From an uncultured Verrucomicrobiota bacterium (GTDB lineage: Bacteria; Verrucomicrobiota; Verrucomicrobiia; Opitutales; Opitutaceae): a stretch of 53,716 bases of DNA. Positions 18,158 to 26,981 of the stretch are shown in pieces. The stretch lies in NCBI GenBank assembly GCA_903960515.1, contig CAJCBL010000209.1, positions 1-53,716 on the forward strand. Direction: 5' to 3'. Every line of letters begins with the position of its first letter. The first letter of the stretch is position 1. Below the pieces are notes generated by a model. It had not been told where the DNA came from. It searched no databases and worked only from the letters and a program-made list of their open reading frames with translations. A program made the translations under genes and the position numbers.

Positions 18158-18735
18158 GCGCGCCGCCCTCGCAACCCTGGCAGGAAATCCTGCAACGCCT
18201 GCGGGCCACCTGCGAAGCCTTCGACCCCGAGCTGGCCGGCCACCAGGAGCGGGTGAGCATCGTGGCGGCATCCTTGGCCGGTCGCCTCGGCTTGCCCGCC
18301 GAACGAGTCGAGAGGATCCGCCTCGCCGCCGGCATCCACGACTTGGGCAAGATCGGGGTATCCCGCGGAGTGCTCCACCGCAACGGCCGGCTCAGCGACA
18401 AGGAACTGGCGCTCGTCCGTGCACATCCGGAGATCGGACACCGCCTGCTCGAGGGCAGCGAGTGGCCCGAGATCCGTTGCGCCGCCGATGTGGCGCTCTG
18501 TCACCACGAATGCTGGGACGGCAGCGGGTATCCGCGCGGGCTGCGAGGCAAGGAGATCTCGCTGGAAGCCCGGGTCACCGCCATCGCCGATGTGTTTGAT
18601 GCGATGCGCTCGCAGCGAGCCTACAAGGAAGCTTGGACCGACGAGAGGGTGATCACCGAGATGAAGCGGGAACGGGGGACCCATTTCGACCCCGATCTGT
18701 TCGACGTATGCTTCGCAGCCGTGATGGGCGGATAA
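18154..18735 (+). CDS. HD-GYP domain protein, likely c-di-GMP phosphodiesterase
   Basis: Has 193 residues, essentially one HD-GYP domain. Motifs: GHQERVS, the metal pair in AGIHDLGKIGV, AHPEIGHRLLEG, and the diagnostic HHECWDGSGYPRGLRG, then ARVTAIADVFDAMRSQRAYK. All family metal ligands appear present, so it should hydrolyse c-di-GMP. There is no sensor domain. Last gene of the operon that begins at 8486; the cyclase immediately upstream would make its substrate. Confidence 0.92.
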   Translation: MSAPPSQPWQEILQRLRATCEAFDPELAGHQERVSIVAASLAGRLGLPAERVERIRLAAGIHDLGKIGVSRGVLHRNGRLSDKELALVRAHPEIGHRLLEGSEWPEIRCAADVALCHHECWDGSGYPRGLRGKEISLEARVTAIADVFDAMRSQRAYKEAWTDERVITEMKRERGTHFDPDLFDVCFAAVMGG

Positions 18736-18801
18736 TTTCACGTTTCTCTCAAGAAGAGAAGGGCTGCATGAAGTCCCCTCGCTTACTGTAGTCAACGAAC
18801 G

Positions 18802-20049
18802 ATGCCAACGAGTCTCCGCCACCCAATCCCCACCGCGCTCCTCGCGCTTACCCTTGCCGCGGGTTGCCACCGCCAGCCGCCCGCCGAGCAGGCTGAGACC
18901 CTCGCATCCTCAATCACCGAGATCCGCGCTCACCTACCAGCCGACCCGACCGCCGAGCAAGCCCCCGGCCTTGAGAAGCCGGCCACCCGAGCCGAGAAGG
19001 CGTACGCGCGCCTCACAAAACTCCAGGAGACGAATCCGCAGAACCCCGCCATCGCCGCCACCCGGGCACAGATCGCGCCCGCCTACGCTGAGGTCCGCCG
19101 CATTCACCGCCTGGGGACCGAGCGCCACAAATTGGCGGACCTCATGGGCAGCCTGAAAGTCCGCGGCTACCGCGCCGGCCGCACCTTAGCCGTTCCCAAG
19201 CTCCTGTCCGTCCTCGCCGCCGGCGCCCGACAGGCCGCAGTCACCGAACTTGAGCATCTGCCCAAACTCGTGCGCGAGACCGCCGAGTTGGGCGCCGCTC
19301 TTGTTGGCCCCCCGGCCGCAACGGCAAACACCGCGCCCTCCAGCAGCAAGGTTGACTGGCTCGCCGTCGCCGCACGGCTCGATTCTTGGAACACAGCCGA
19401 GCCGGCCGATTTTCCGCTCGCCCTAGCCCTCGGATACACCGCCCTGGGCGAGACCGGATTCGCCTTGGTCGAACTAGACCGGGTCGATCCCTCCAGGCTC
19501 TCCGAACCGGAGCAAGCCGCACTGGTGCCGCTGGCCCGTGCGTTTGTATTCAGCCGTCTGGGGTTCACCGAACTCGCCGCTCACGAAGCCGCGCACATCT
19601 CGGGCGATGACGAAGCGGGCCGGCAGATGCTCGCTGCGGTCCATGCCGTACTCGCCTACAACTACGCCGCAGAAAAGGACTGGAAGCAGATGGACCGTGA
19701 GCTCGCGCAGGCTGTGCGCATCTGGCCCGACAACCCGCTGGTCGTCTTCCTTTCCGGAGAGCGCCTCCTCGCCGACGGTCGCAAAGAGCAGGCGCTGGAG
19801 ACGCTCGCCCGAGCCGCGGCCGGCAGCGAGGTGCAATGGCTCGCCCCCGCACTGGAAAAGCGAATTCGCGAGGTGCGCGACAGCGATGGTGAAGTCCCTC
19901 CGCTGCTCCTCGACAACGGATTCATTGTGAAGTGCGCCATGCACTCGATCATCATGCAGGCAAAGCAAACCGAGGCCGGCCGGAAGGTCTCCAACTTTCT
20001 CACCACCTCGCAACTGCTCCCCTCCGCGCTGGGAAACAGGAGCGAGTAG
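18802..20049 (+). CDS. Predicted lipoprotein with TPR-like helical repeats
   Basis: Has 415 residues from ATG 18802. The signal ends in a good lipobox, LTLAAGC, at about residues 16-22, so it should be lipidated. The rest is helical, rich in Ala, Leu and Glu, with repeated pairs of helices that look like tetratricopeptide-type units, especially about 200-345 (LGETGFALVELDRVDPSRLS, LGFTELAAHEAAHI, PDNPLVVFLSGERLLADGRK). The C-terminus has two hydrophobic patches with one Cys (NGFIVKCAMHSII). I do not recognise a named family. It starts 66 bp after the HD-GYP gene, so it may belong to the same transcript and could help the secretin, but this is only context. Confidence 0.78.
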   Translation: MPTSLRHPIPTALLALTLAAGCHRQPPAEQAETLASSITEIRAHLPADPTAEQAPGLEKPATRAEKAYARLTKLQETNPQNPAIAATRAQIAPAYAEVRRIHRLGTERHKLADLMGSLKVRGYRAGRTLAVPKLLSVLAAGARQAAVTELEHLPKLVRETAELGAALVGPPAATANTAPSSSKVDWLAVAARLDSWNTAEPADFPLALALGYTALGETGFALVELDRVDPSRLSEPEQAALVPLARAFVFSRLGFTELAAHEAAHISGDDEAGRQMLAAVHAVLAYNYAAEKDWKQMDRELAQAVRIWPDNPLVVFLSGERLLADGRKEQALETLARAAAGSEVQWLAPALEKRIREVRDSDGEVPPLLLDNGFIVKCAMHSIIMQAKQTEAGRKVSNFLTTSQLLPSALGNRSE

Positions 20050-20150
20050 TCCGGCGCATCCAAATACCCAACCCAGTCGCCCTCGACCGGTGCCTGCGGC
20101 TGTGGTCGTACCGAAAGACCACAGCCGTGCGGGCCTCCGTCCACAAGCGG

Positions 20151-20181
20151 CAACAAAAAGGCCGCGGTACTAGCCGCGGCC
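20151..20181 (-). terminator. Rho-independent terminator of the aspartate aminotransferase gene
   Basis: GGCCGCGG (20160-20167) and CCGCGGCC (20174-20181) form a perfect 8-bp stem around TACTAG. On the minus strand TTTTTGTTG follows. It lies 25 bp beyond the stop codon of the minus-strand gene. Confidence 0.88.
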
Positions 20182-20206
20182 CGAACTCATAAACTGGATG
20201 TCGGCG

Positions 20207-21400
20207 TCAGCCCTTGAGCGATGCGCAGAAGCGGGCCAGACGGTGCACTCCCTCCTCGATGATCTTGTCGCCGGTGGCGTAGCTCAGTCGCAGGCAATCG
20301 TCGGCTCCGAAGGCGCTGCCCGGCACCGCGGCAACCTTCTCCTGTTCGAGCAGCTTCGCGCAGAACTCCCCGGAGGGCAGGCCGAAGGAGGCGATGCGAG
20401 GGAAAAGGTAGAAGGCTCCCTGGGCCAAACCGCACTCCACCCCGGGGATCTTGTTGAGCTCTGAATGCAGGAAACGGCGACGGCGGTCGAAGGCCTCCAT
20501 CATCGGCTTGAGGGCGGCGGCGGCCTTGTCCTTCTCCTTGAGTGCCGCGAGCGCGCCATACTGGGCGAAGGTGGTGGCGTTGGACGATGTCTGGCTCTGA
20601 ATGTCGATTGCGGCCCGCGCAACGTCGGGAGGGGCGACCATGGTGCCCAAGCGCCAGCCGGTCATCGCATAGGTCTTGCTGAATCCGGATACGATGATCG
20701 TGGCCGCGGCGGCCTCGGGGGCCAAAGTCGCTGCGCAGAAATGTTTCACCCCGTCATAAGTGAGATGTTCATACATCTCGTCAGACATCAGGTAGAGTCC
20801 GTGCTTGAGCACGACGCCCACGAAGTCCTCCATCTCGGCCTTGGTGTAGACGGCGCCGGTGGGGTTGGAGGGGCTGTTGAGGATCACCAGCTTTGTGCGC
20901 GGGGTGATCGCGGCCTCAAGCTGGGCTGCGGTGAGCTTGAAGCTGTTCGCCGCAGTGGCGCTGACAATCACCGGGGTGGCCCCGGCAAGTTTCACCATCT
21001 CCGGATAGCTCACCCAATACGGAGCGGGTACGATGACCTCGTCACCCGGTCCCACCGTCGCCATGATAGCGAGGTAACAGGAGTACTTGCCACCGGGGCT
21101 CACGCAGGTCTGGGCGGGAGCGACCTTGAGTCCGTAGTCGTTGAGGTAGCGCTCGGCGATGGCGGAGCGAAGCTCGTCGATGCCGGCGGCGGGTGCGTAC
21201 TTGGTTTTCCCGGCGGCGAGGGCCTTGGCACAGGCCTCTTTGATAAAGTCGGGGGTGTCGAAGTCGGGCTCACCTGCGGCGAAACCGCAGACATCGATAC
21301 CGGCAGCTTTCATGGCCTTGGCCTTGGCATCGACGGCGAGCGTGGGCGACGGCGCGATGTTCTTGGCCCAAGGAGACAGGGAACGGCGATTTTGGGTCAT
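20207..21400 (-). CDS. Aspartate aminotransferase (class I PLP aminotransferase)
   Basis: Transfers the amino group between aspartate and 2-oxoglutarate; some members of this I-gamma subgroup also use prephenate. It has 397 residues. Motifs: [63 protein letters not shown], the PLP lysine in [15 protein letters not shown], and the C-terminal Arg region CLRLSYATG. Cytoplasmic. It is a single-gene unit with its own terminator downstream. The 188-bp gap upstream holds the terminator of the ribbon-helix-helix gene. Confidence 0.94.
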   Translation of the reverse strand: MTQNRRSLSPWAKNIAPSPTLAVDAKAKAMKAAGIDVCGFAAGEPDFDTPDFIKEACAKALAAGKTKYAPAAGIDELRSAIAERYLNDYGLKVAPAQTCVSPGGKYSCYLAIMATVGPGDEVIVPAPYWVSYPEMVKLAGATPVIVSATAANSFKLTAAQLEAAITPRTKLVILNSPSNPTGAVYTKAEMEDFVGVVLKHGLYLMSDEMYEHLTYDGVKHFCAATLAPEAAAATIIVSGFSKTYAMTGWRLGTMVAPPDVARAAIDIQSQTSSNATTFAQYGALAALKEKDKAAAALKPMMEAFDRRRRFLHSELNKIPGVECGLAQGAFYLFPRIASFGLPSGEFCAKLLEQEKVAAVPGSAFGADDCLRLSYATGDKIIEEGVHRLARFCASLKG

Positions 21401-21513
21401 GTAGGTGCGGCAGGCTGGGCAGGCACCAAACCCGAGGCAAGCCCCACCGCACGCCGCAACGCAATTTCCACCACCCCCAATCCCGCCCGAACCTGTGCGC
21501 CGAAAATGGACGC

Positions 21514-21561
21514 AAAAAAACCCTCCTGCGGCCGCCGCTCATTGGGGCAGCTACAGGAGGG
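21514..21561 (-). terminator. Rho-independent terminator of the ribbon-helix-helix gene
   Basis: CCCTCCTG (21521-21528) pairs with CAGGAGGG (21554-21561), with further partial pairing inside. On the minus strand the stem is followed by seven T (21514-21520). It lies just beyond the minus-strand gene ending at 21589. Confidence 0.88.
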
Positions 21562-21588
21562 GTTGGGAAATAAACCCGTAGGGGTTGA

Positions 21589-21909
21589 TTACTTCTTCTT
21601 GGCGACCTTCTTGCCGGCCTTCACCGGGAGGGCGTCAAGGGCGGTGCGGAGCAACTCGCCAACGCTGACATCATGCTTCTTGGCGAGCTTCACGAGGCGC
21701 TGCTTGCTGTCGAGGCGGAGACGAACCGAGATCTGGCGGTGCGCCTTGACGGGGGCAACGTAGGTGGCGTAGTCGAACGTTTCGATCGCGTGGCGGATCA
21801 CTTCGCTGTTGGTGGCCATGCCGAGTTGGTCGCGGGCGGCATCAATCTTGGCGAGGAGTTCTTCCTTGAGGTCGAACGTGAGGGGTGAGCTTTCTTGTGC
21901 AGTGGCCAT
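21589..21909 (-). CDS. Tandem ribbon-helix-helix DNA-binding protein
   Basis: A small basic protein of 106 residues if ATG 21909 is used (a start at 21960 would add 17 low-complexity residues). Two copies of the ribbon-helix-helix pattern can be seen: LTFDLKEELLAKIDAARDQL with TNSEVIRHAIETF, and QISVRLRLDSKQRLVKLAKK with SVGELLRTALDAL. Such folds normally dimerise to bind DNA; here two in one chain could make an internal pseudo-dimer. The tail VKAGKKVAKKK is strongly basic, as in histone-like proteins. No toxin gene is adjacent, so a stand-alone regulator or nucleoid-associated role is more likely than an antitoxin. It has its own strong terminator and is divergent from the ABC ATPase gene. 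Confidence 0.8.
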   Translation of the reverse strand: MATAQESSPLTFDLKEELLAKIDAARDQLGMATNSEVIRHAIETFDYATYVAPVKAHRQISVRLRLDSKQRLVKLAKKHDVSVGELLRTALDALPVKAGKKVAKKK

Positions 21910-22098
21910 GGTGGTAGTTAACTGTTGGTGTGGTGTATTCGCAGTTGCGGTGGGAGACATAACTTTTTCAGAACGTATCCGAAAGCAACCAGTTTCTTCA
22001 CAAAGTTGCTACTGGAACCGTCGGCACTGCCTTTCTGGGGTTGACTACCCAGAGGGGCGGCTCGTCGATCTCGGCCGCGCCCCGAACGCACCACACCC

Positions 22099-23229
22099 AT
22101 GGCCAAGGTCGTTATCGAGAATCTCATCAAGGTCTACCCCGAGAAGGGCGGCTCCGGGGTGCGCGCCGTCAACAGCATCGATCTTACCATCGAGGACCGC
22201 GAGTTCATGGTGCTCGTGGGCCCCTCCGGTTGCGGCAAATCCACCACACTGCGCATGATCGCCGGACTGGAGGAGATCTCCGCCGGCACGATCCGCATCG
22301 ACGGGCGAGTGATCAACTCCGTGGCTCCGAAGGATCGCGACATCGCGATGGTGTTCCAGAACTACGCGCTCTATCCCCACATGAGCGTGCGCGACAACAT
22401 GGCCTTCGGCCTCAAGCTGCGCAAATTCCCCGCCGCCGAGATCGAGCAACGCGTGCACGATGCCGCCGTGCTGCTGGGCATCGAATCCCTGCTCGACCGC
22501 AAGCCCAAGGCCCTCTCCGGCGGCCAGCGCCAGCGCGTGGCCGTAGGCCGCGCGATCGTACGCAAGCCGAAGGTCTTCCTCTTCGACGAACCCCTATCCA
22601 ACCTCGACGCCAAGATGCGCGTCACCACCCGCACCGAGATCTCCAAACTCCACGCACGCCTGGGCGCCACGATGATCTATGTGACCCACGACCAGGTGGA
22701 GGCCATGACCATGGGCGATCGCATCTGCGTGATGAAGGACGGCGACATCATGCAGGTGGCCACCCCGCTAGAGATCTACCACCACCCGGCAAACCAGTTT
22801 GTAGCCGGTTTCATAGGTAGCCCGCCGATGAATTTCCTGCACGGCATCATCCAGTCGGCCGGCTCCCGCCTCGTCTTCGTGGAGAACAGTTCGGCCACCA
22901 GCCCGATGCACATCACGCTGGACGAGCGGCTATCCGCCCGGGGCGCCGGCCGCATCGGACAACCCATAGTACTGGGCATCCGCCCCGAGGATGTGCACGA
23001 CGCGCTCTCCGTGCCCAATCCCGCCCCCGGCACCACAGCCGAAGTCACCATCGAGGTCTCCGAGCCGATGGGAGCCGAGACGTATTTGTACCTCAATTCC
23101 GGAGCGCATGCCTTCGTGGCCCGGGTACGCGGCACCACCAGCTTCGACTCGTCCCAGCGTCTGAAAGTCGTCTTCCAAACCCAGAACGCCCACCTCTTCG
23201 ACCCGCAGACCCAGCGCACGCTCACTTGA
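22099..23229 (+). CDS. ugpC: Sugar ABC transporter ATP-binding protein (UgpC/MsmK/MalK type)
   Basis: Has 376 residues. The ABC domain has Walker [11 protein letters not shown]-loop [14 protein letters not shown], signature [10 protein letters not shown], Walker [15 protein letters not shown] and switch His in [10 protein letters not shown]. The C-terminal about 130 residues form the OB-like TOBE/MalK regulatory domain ([12 protein letters not shown]). This subfamily energises carbohydrate importers (glycerol-3-phosphate, maltose, multiple sugars) and one copy often serves several permeases. No permease or binding protein lies next to it, which suits a shared ATPase. Its 3' end overlaps the convergent HAD gene by 8 bp. 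Confidence 0.93.
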   Translation: MAKVVIENLIKVYPEKGGSGVRAVNSIDLTIEDREFMVLVGPSGCGKSTTLRMIAGLEEISAGTIRIDGRVINSVAPKDRDIAMVFQNYALYPHMSVRDNMAFGLKLRKFPAAEIEQRVHDAAVLLGIESLLDRKPKALSGGQRQRVAVGRAIVRKPKVFLFDEPLSNLDAKMRVTTRTEISKLHARLGATMIYVTHDQVEAMTMGDRICVMKDGDIMQVATPLEIYHHPANQFVAGFIGSPPMNFLHGIIQSAGSRLVFVENSSATSPMHITLDERLSARGAGRIGQPIVLGIRPEDVHDALSVPNPAPGTTAEVTIEVSEPMGAETYLYLNSGAHAFVARVRGTTSFDSSQRLKVVFQTQNAHLFDPQTQRTLT

Positions 23230-23884
23230 GCGTCGGCACGGCCGGCCCCAGCAGCTTGCGCAACCGGTCGTAGGCGGCCTCCGGGTTGGACGCCAACTGC
23301 GGCTCCAGCGCCAGCACCTGCGGGGACACCGCCCGCTCGTCATGGATAAGCAACGCCTGCGCCCCCGCGCCGGCCGCCCCGAGCACATCCACCTCGGCAT
23401 CGCCCACCATGAGCAGCGAGGAGGCAGGCAGGCCCATCGCATCAGCGAGTCGAAGCAGGCCGGCCGGGTCGGGCTTGTGGGACTCCAACGTGTCACCGAA
23501 AACACACTCCACGAAACACCGCCGCAAATCGTGCCGTTGCAGGATGATCGTGGCCGAGGCCCGGTCCCGCCCCGTCCACAACGCCACCGGAAAACCGCGC
23601 TCGCGCAGCTCGTCGAGCACCGCCACCGAACCGGGGAAAAGATCGACCTCGCCCCGATGCCGCTGCGCGTACTCGTAGAGGCGTCTCGAGGCCTCGGGCA
23701 CATGGTGCTCGCCGCCCAGGAGCGCGCACAGACAGCGCGCGGCCGGCCCAGCCACGCGCCGATAGATCTCCGCAGGCGAGGGAGGCACCATGAACGGCTC
23801 CAGCGCATACGCCACGGCGCGCACCACCAGCGGCATCGTGTCCACCAGTGTGCCGTCGAGATCAAATACGATTCCGCGCACCAC
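23222..23884 (-). CDS. HAD-superfamily phosphatase (phosphoglycolate phosphatase-like)
   Basis: Has 220 residues from GTG 23884 (or the next codon GTG 23881); longer versions of the frame would run inside the upstream LolA-like gene and lack family similarity. HAD motifs: [25 protein letters not shown] (TGR in place of the common TSK), III with Lys in [30 protein letters not shown]. The cap domain is helical (C1), as in Gph/PGMB-type enzymes. The substrate cannot be told from sequence. It lies 17 bp after the LolA-like gene and probably closes that operon. Confidence 0.88.
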   Translation of the reverse strand: MVRGIVFDLDGTLVDTMPLVVRAVAYALEPFMVPPSPAEIYRRVAGPAARCLCALLGGEHHVPEASRRLYEYAQRHRGEVDLFPGSVAVLDELRERGFPVALWTGRDRASATIILQRHDLRRCFVECVFGDTLESHKPDPAGLLRLADAMGLPASSLLMVGDAEVDVLGAAGAGAQALLIHDERAVSPQVLALEPQLASNPEAAYDRLRKLLGPAVPTLK

Positions 23885-23901
23885 CCTGCCCGCCCGGCGG
23901 C

Positions 23902-24768
23902 TCACTGGAACTCCTCGAATTTGAGCCCGGCCCCCAGCTCGGGCGTCACCGGCAGGTGCGCCGGCGCGAATACGATGGGAGGCAGTGCCAGGTTCAACGC
24001 AGCACCAGTGATGCGAAAGCGGGTCTTGTCCCGGGTGACCTCGTTGCGCAGGTCGATCGTGCGCACGATCCACTGGTCCTGGGTGCGCTTCAGATCGAGC
24101 ACGCTGATGGTCTTCACCGGCTGCCGGTCGGCCCCGAGCTCCTCGGCCTGCACCAGGGCGGAAAACTGGGTGTCGAGGTAGAACCGCACCCCGGTCAGCC
24201 CGGGGCGAGCGGCGGCGATGTCCGCTGGCGGATAGGCCAGGAACCGGTGCGCCGGCCGACCGCGCACGCTCACCACCCCCTCGAATACACAGTCGTCCCA
24301 GAAAACAAAGGGCATCTGCAGGTCGAAGGCGGTCAGCTCCGTGCCGGCCAGCGGCGCGAAAAGTTGCGCGGCGCCCACGCCTACCGCATCAGCGCCGTCC
24401 TGCGGCACCGTCCACACCGCCGAATGTGGGCCGTTTTGCACGAGCAGTCGCCGGGCGCCCGCCGTGCCCGGGGGGAACTCCACCAGCGAGATCGGCCCCT
24501 GCGCGTTGCGCGTACCATACAACCGGCCCGAGACCGAGCGCTCGTCGCCGCGGCGCGGCATCACACGCAACGTGAACTCCAGCGCGTAGTCGCCCGCCAG
24601 CCCGAGCTTGCGAAACTCGGCCAGCAGGCGTCGCCCCTCGACGGGGTCGGCGTTGCCGGTGAACGAGTATTGTGGCTCCGGACGCACCCGGCTCTGCGCC
24701 TGGGCCGTAAGGGCAAAGAAAAACGCGAGGCCGAGGACCGTGTACCGGCCTGCGCGCCTCGCGTTCAT
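23902..24768 (-). CDS. LolA-like outer-membrane lipoprotein sorting protein
   Basis: Has 288 residues from ATG 24768, with a signal peptide (NARRAGRYTVLGLAFFFALTAQA, cut before QSRV). The mature part is beta-rich and resembles the LolA/LolB-like half-barrel family, typically annotated as outer membrane lipoprotein-sorting protein: YALEFTLRVMPRRGDERSVS, FWDDCVFEGVVSVRGR, FYLDTQFSALVQAEEL. It probably carries lipoproteins or lipids across the periplasm. The secG gene lies 22 bp upstream and the HAD gene 17 bp downstream on the same strand. A start at 24789 is possible but would overlap the secG stop region without a better signal. Confidence 0.75.
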   Translation of the reverse strand: MNARRAGRYTVLGLAFFFALTAQAQSRVRPEPQYSFTGNADPVEGRRLLAEFRKLGLAGDYALEFTLRVMPRRGDERSVSGRLYGTRNAQGPISLVEFPPGTAGARRLLVQNGPHSAVWTVPQDGADAVGVGAAQLFAPLAGTELTAFDLQMPFVFWDDCVFEGVVSVRGRPAHRFLAYPPADIAAARPGLTGVRFYLDTQFSALVQAEELGADRQPVKTISVLDLKRTQDQWIVRTIDLRNEVTRDKTRFRITGAALNLALPPIVFAPAHLPVTPELGAGLKFEEFQ

Positions 24769-24790
24769 AAAAAACAAATTGACCACCAAA

Positions 24791-25141
24791 TCAGGGCTTG
24801 GCGGCAGGGGCCGGAACCGTCACCGGGGCGGCCTCAGGAGCGAGCGTGGCCGGAGCGGAAATCGTCGGCAAGCCCTCGACCACCTTGGACTTGTGCTTCA
24901 CCACGTAGATGTGCCCGAGGTAGGCGCCAAACGCGATGACGAAGAAGGCCACCGCTGCGTAGATCGTGGAGCGGGTGAGCACATTGCCCGTCTCGGAGCC
25001 GAAAGTAGCCTCGGCCATGCCCCCACCCATCGCCGTGCCCAGACCACCGTCGGAACGGGGCTTCTGTACAAGCACGACTAGCACGAGGAAGAGCGAGACG
25101 AGAACGAGCAGGAAAGTCAGGATGGCGAGGAGGAGACTCAT
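24791..25141 (-). CDS. secG: Preprotein translocase subunit SecG
   Basis: Has 116 residues with two membrane helices (about 3-25 and 57-78) separated by the conserved loop: VLVQKPRSDGGLGTAMGGG, then FGSETGNVLTRST. The C-terminus is a soluble Ala/Pro-rich tail, longer than in E. coli. SecG sits beside SecYE in the inner membrane and aids translocation. Part of the minus-strand run lysM-parB-secG-lolA-like-HAD. Confidence 0.94.
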   Translation of the reverse strand: MSLLLAILTFLLVLVSLFLVLVVLVQKPRSDGGLGTAMGGGMAEATFGSETGNVLTRSTIYAAVAFFVIAFGAYLGHIYVVKHKSKVVEGLPTISAPATLAPEAAPVTVPAPAAKP

Positions 25142-25200
25142 GGAAGGGGCCGAGGCAACCGCTCGCCTCGGCCTTTGTCAAGGCAGGTCCGGTAAGAGAA

Positions 25201-26184
25201 TCACACGTTCACTCCGAGCCGGTCGAGAATGCGCTGCAGGTCGGTGTTGCCCTGGTACTCAATGACGATCTTGCCCTTCTTGGCGGAGTGCTTGAGCGAA
25301 ACCCGGGCATTGAAGTGCGAGGTGAGCTTTTTCTCGATACTCGCCACGGCGCTGGTTTCCGCCGGGGGCACCGGCCGGCCCGCAGTTGCCGCCGAGGCGC
25401 TGGGCGAGGCCGCCGCTGCGCGCCGCCGCTGCACCAATTGTTCAAGCACACGCACGCTCAGCCCCTCTTCGATCACCCGGCGGGCGAGCAACTGGCGCTC
25501 GGCCGCGTTCTCCAACCCCAGCAGCACCTTCGCATGGCCCACGCTGAGCAGCCCCTTGGAGATGTAGCCCTGGATCTCGGCGTCGAGCTGAAGCAGTCGC
25601 AGCGCATTGGCCACCGAGGCTCGGGCCTTGCCCACCCGCTCTGCGGCCACTTCCTGAGTGAGATCGAAATCGCGGATGAGGCTGGCGTAGCCAAAAGCCT
25701 CCTCCATCGCGTTGAGGTTTTCGCGCTGCAGGTTCTCGATCAGCGCGATCGAGGCCGATGTGGCGTCGTTGGCGACGATCACCCGCGCCGGGATGGTCTT
25801 GATCTTGAGATGCTGGAAGGCCCTCCACCGGCGCTCGCCGGCGATGAGCTGGAACTTCTCCCCGACCTTGCGCACAACGATCGGCTGAAACAACCCCTCG
25901 GCTCGGATACTGGCGGCAAGTTCCGCCAGCGCCGTCGGCTCGATCGCCTTGCGCGGCTGGTGTGGATTGGGCTCGATGGAGGCAACGGCGATCTCCGCAT
26001 ATCCCTCGGGTTTGGGCAACGCGGCCGGGGCAAGCGGCGCCGCCGGGACCGCCGGAGTGCGCGCATCTGCAGCCGGTGCGCCCGCAGGGGCGACAGGTTC
26101 GGGTTTCCTGGCTGCGCCGGCGCCGGAGGCGATGAGGGCGCCGAGACCGCGCCCGAGGCGGGACTGGGACTTTGAGGTGGACAT
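25201..26184 (-). CDS. parB: Chromosome partitioning protein ParB
   Basis: Has 327 residues. The N-terminus RLGRGLGALIA is the ParA-contact motif typical of chromosomal ParB. After an Ala/Pro linker come the CTP-binding/clamp domain (IEPNPHQPRK, GLFQPIVVR, LIAGERRWRAF, IALIENLQRENLNAMEEA), the parS-binding helix-turn-helix (LTQEVAAERVGKARASVANALRLL) and a C-terminal dimer domain. It loads on parS and helps segregate origins. ParA is not in the window, although parAB usually sit together. It starts 7 bp after the LysM gene stop; the secG gene begins 59 bp downstream. No parS-like 16-bp palindrome was recognised by eye. Confidence 0.96.
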   Translation of the reverse strand: MSTSKSQSRLGRGLGALIASGAGAARKPEPVAPAGAPAADARTPAVPAAPLAPAALPKPEGYAEIAVASIEPNPHQPRKAIEPTALAELAASIRAEGLFQPIVVRKVGEKFQLIAGERRWRAFQHLKIKTIPARVIVANDATSASIALIENLQRENLNAMEEAFGYASLIRDFDLTQEVAAERVGKARASVANALRLLQLDAEIQGYISKGLLSVGHAKVLLGLENAAERQLLARRVIEEGLSVRVLEQLVQRRRAAAASPSASAATAGRPVPPAETSAVASIEKKLTSHFNARVSLKHSAKKGKIVIEYQGNTDLQRILDRLGVNV

Positions 26185-26191
26185 GTCAGTT

Positions 26192-26803
26192 TTAGGGCCG
26201 GACCTGGGGGGCCGGCATCAGCGGCCCGCTTGATCCGGGGATGAAAAGGCTCTGGCCGACAAAGAGCTTTGTGGGGTCGGCGATGCGATTGGCGTTCTGA
26301 ATGGTCTTCATGGGCACGCCATATTTCTTGGCGATGGTCGAGAGTGTCTCGCCCGTTTGCACGGTGTGAGTCACTCCCTCCTTGGGGAAATCGTCGTTGA
26401 ACTCGGTGCTGATCGCCGGCCTGGTGGCCTGGCCCTTCGCCACAGCGGCCACGGCGGCGTTGGTCTCCTTCGCGAGCTTGGCGATCTGCTGGGCCACGGT
26501 TTGAAGGATGTCGCGCTTCTGCTCAGCCAAGGCGGCGTCGGTGGTCTGCCGCAATTGGGCGAGGGCGTCGTTGAGCTGGGCCAGCGTGGCGTAGGCAGGT
26601 TTCCCCGACTCCGCTTGGATGGAGAGCGCGGCGCTCTCGCGCTGGACCTGCTCCAACGAAGCGCGCAACTCGGCCACCGTCTGCTGCAAGAGGCGCACAT
26701 CCTCACGCAGGTTGGCCAATTCGATCGCCCGCGGATCTACCCGCTCAGCGAACAGCGCGCTCGTCGCAAACAGTCCCAAAACAAAGGCAATCCCGAGTCT
26801 CAT
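26192..26803 (-). CDS. Secreted coiled-coil protein with LysM domain
   Basis: Has 203 residues from ATG 26803, with the signal peptide MRLGIAFVLGLFATSALFA, cut before ERVDP. A start at 26815 is equally possible. Residues about 25-125 form a coiled coil (LANLREDVRLLQQTVAELRA, LAQLNDALAQLRQ). A LysM domain follows at about 145-190: HTVQTGETLSTIAKKYGV, IQNANRIADPTKLFVGQSLFIP. LysM binds peptidoglycan glycan chains, so this is a periplasmic or outer-membrane wall-binding protein. Genetic coupling to parB (7 bp) is notable but its meaning is unknown. Confidence 0.9.
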   Translation of the reverse strand: MRLGIAFVLGLFATSALFAERVDPRAIELANLREDVRLLQQTVAELRASLEQVQRESAALSIQAESGKPAYATLAQLNDALAQLRQTTDAALAEQKRDILQTVAQQIAKLAKETNAAVAAVAKGQATRPAISTEFNDDFPKEGVTHTVQTGETLSTIAKKYGVPMKTIQNANRIADPTKLFVGQSLFIPGSSGPLMPAPQVRP

Positions 26804-26981
26804 TGGGTCGAGCATGCAAAACCGCCCGGGCAAAACAAGCGCGTTGGCAACACCCCGACGGTCCCGCGTGCAGCCACGCCCCAAAAACCCGGCCCGGCAC
26901 GGCGCTCAATCTGCGCCGGCATCCGATACCTCGCTACTCTCGGCAACCCGCTTGCCACGCTTTGCCGGGGCAGTACGCCCG

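Noticed and set aside
20097-20127. Perfect 11-bp inverted repeat CGGCTGTGGTC / GACCACAGCCG as a terminator of the lipoprotein gene
   Set aside because: No T-run follows on either strand. It may end the plus-strand transcript by another mechanism, but it is not a standard terminator.
22099-23229. A complete sugar importer around the ABC ATPase
   Set aside because: No permease or binding-protein gene lies next to it on either side.
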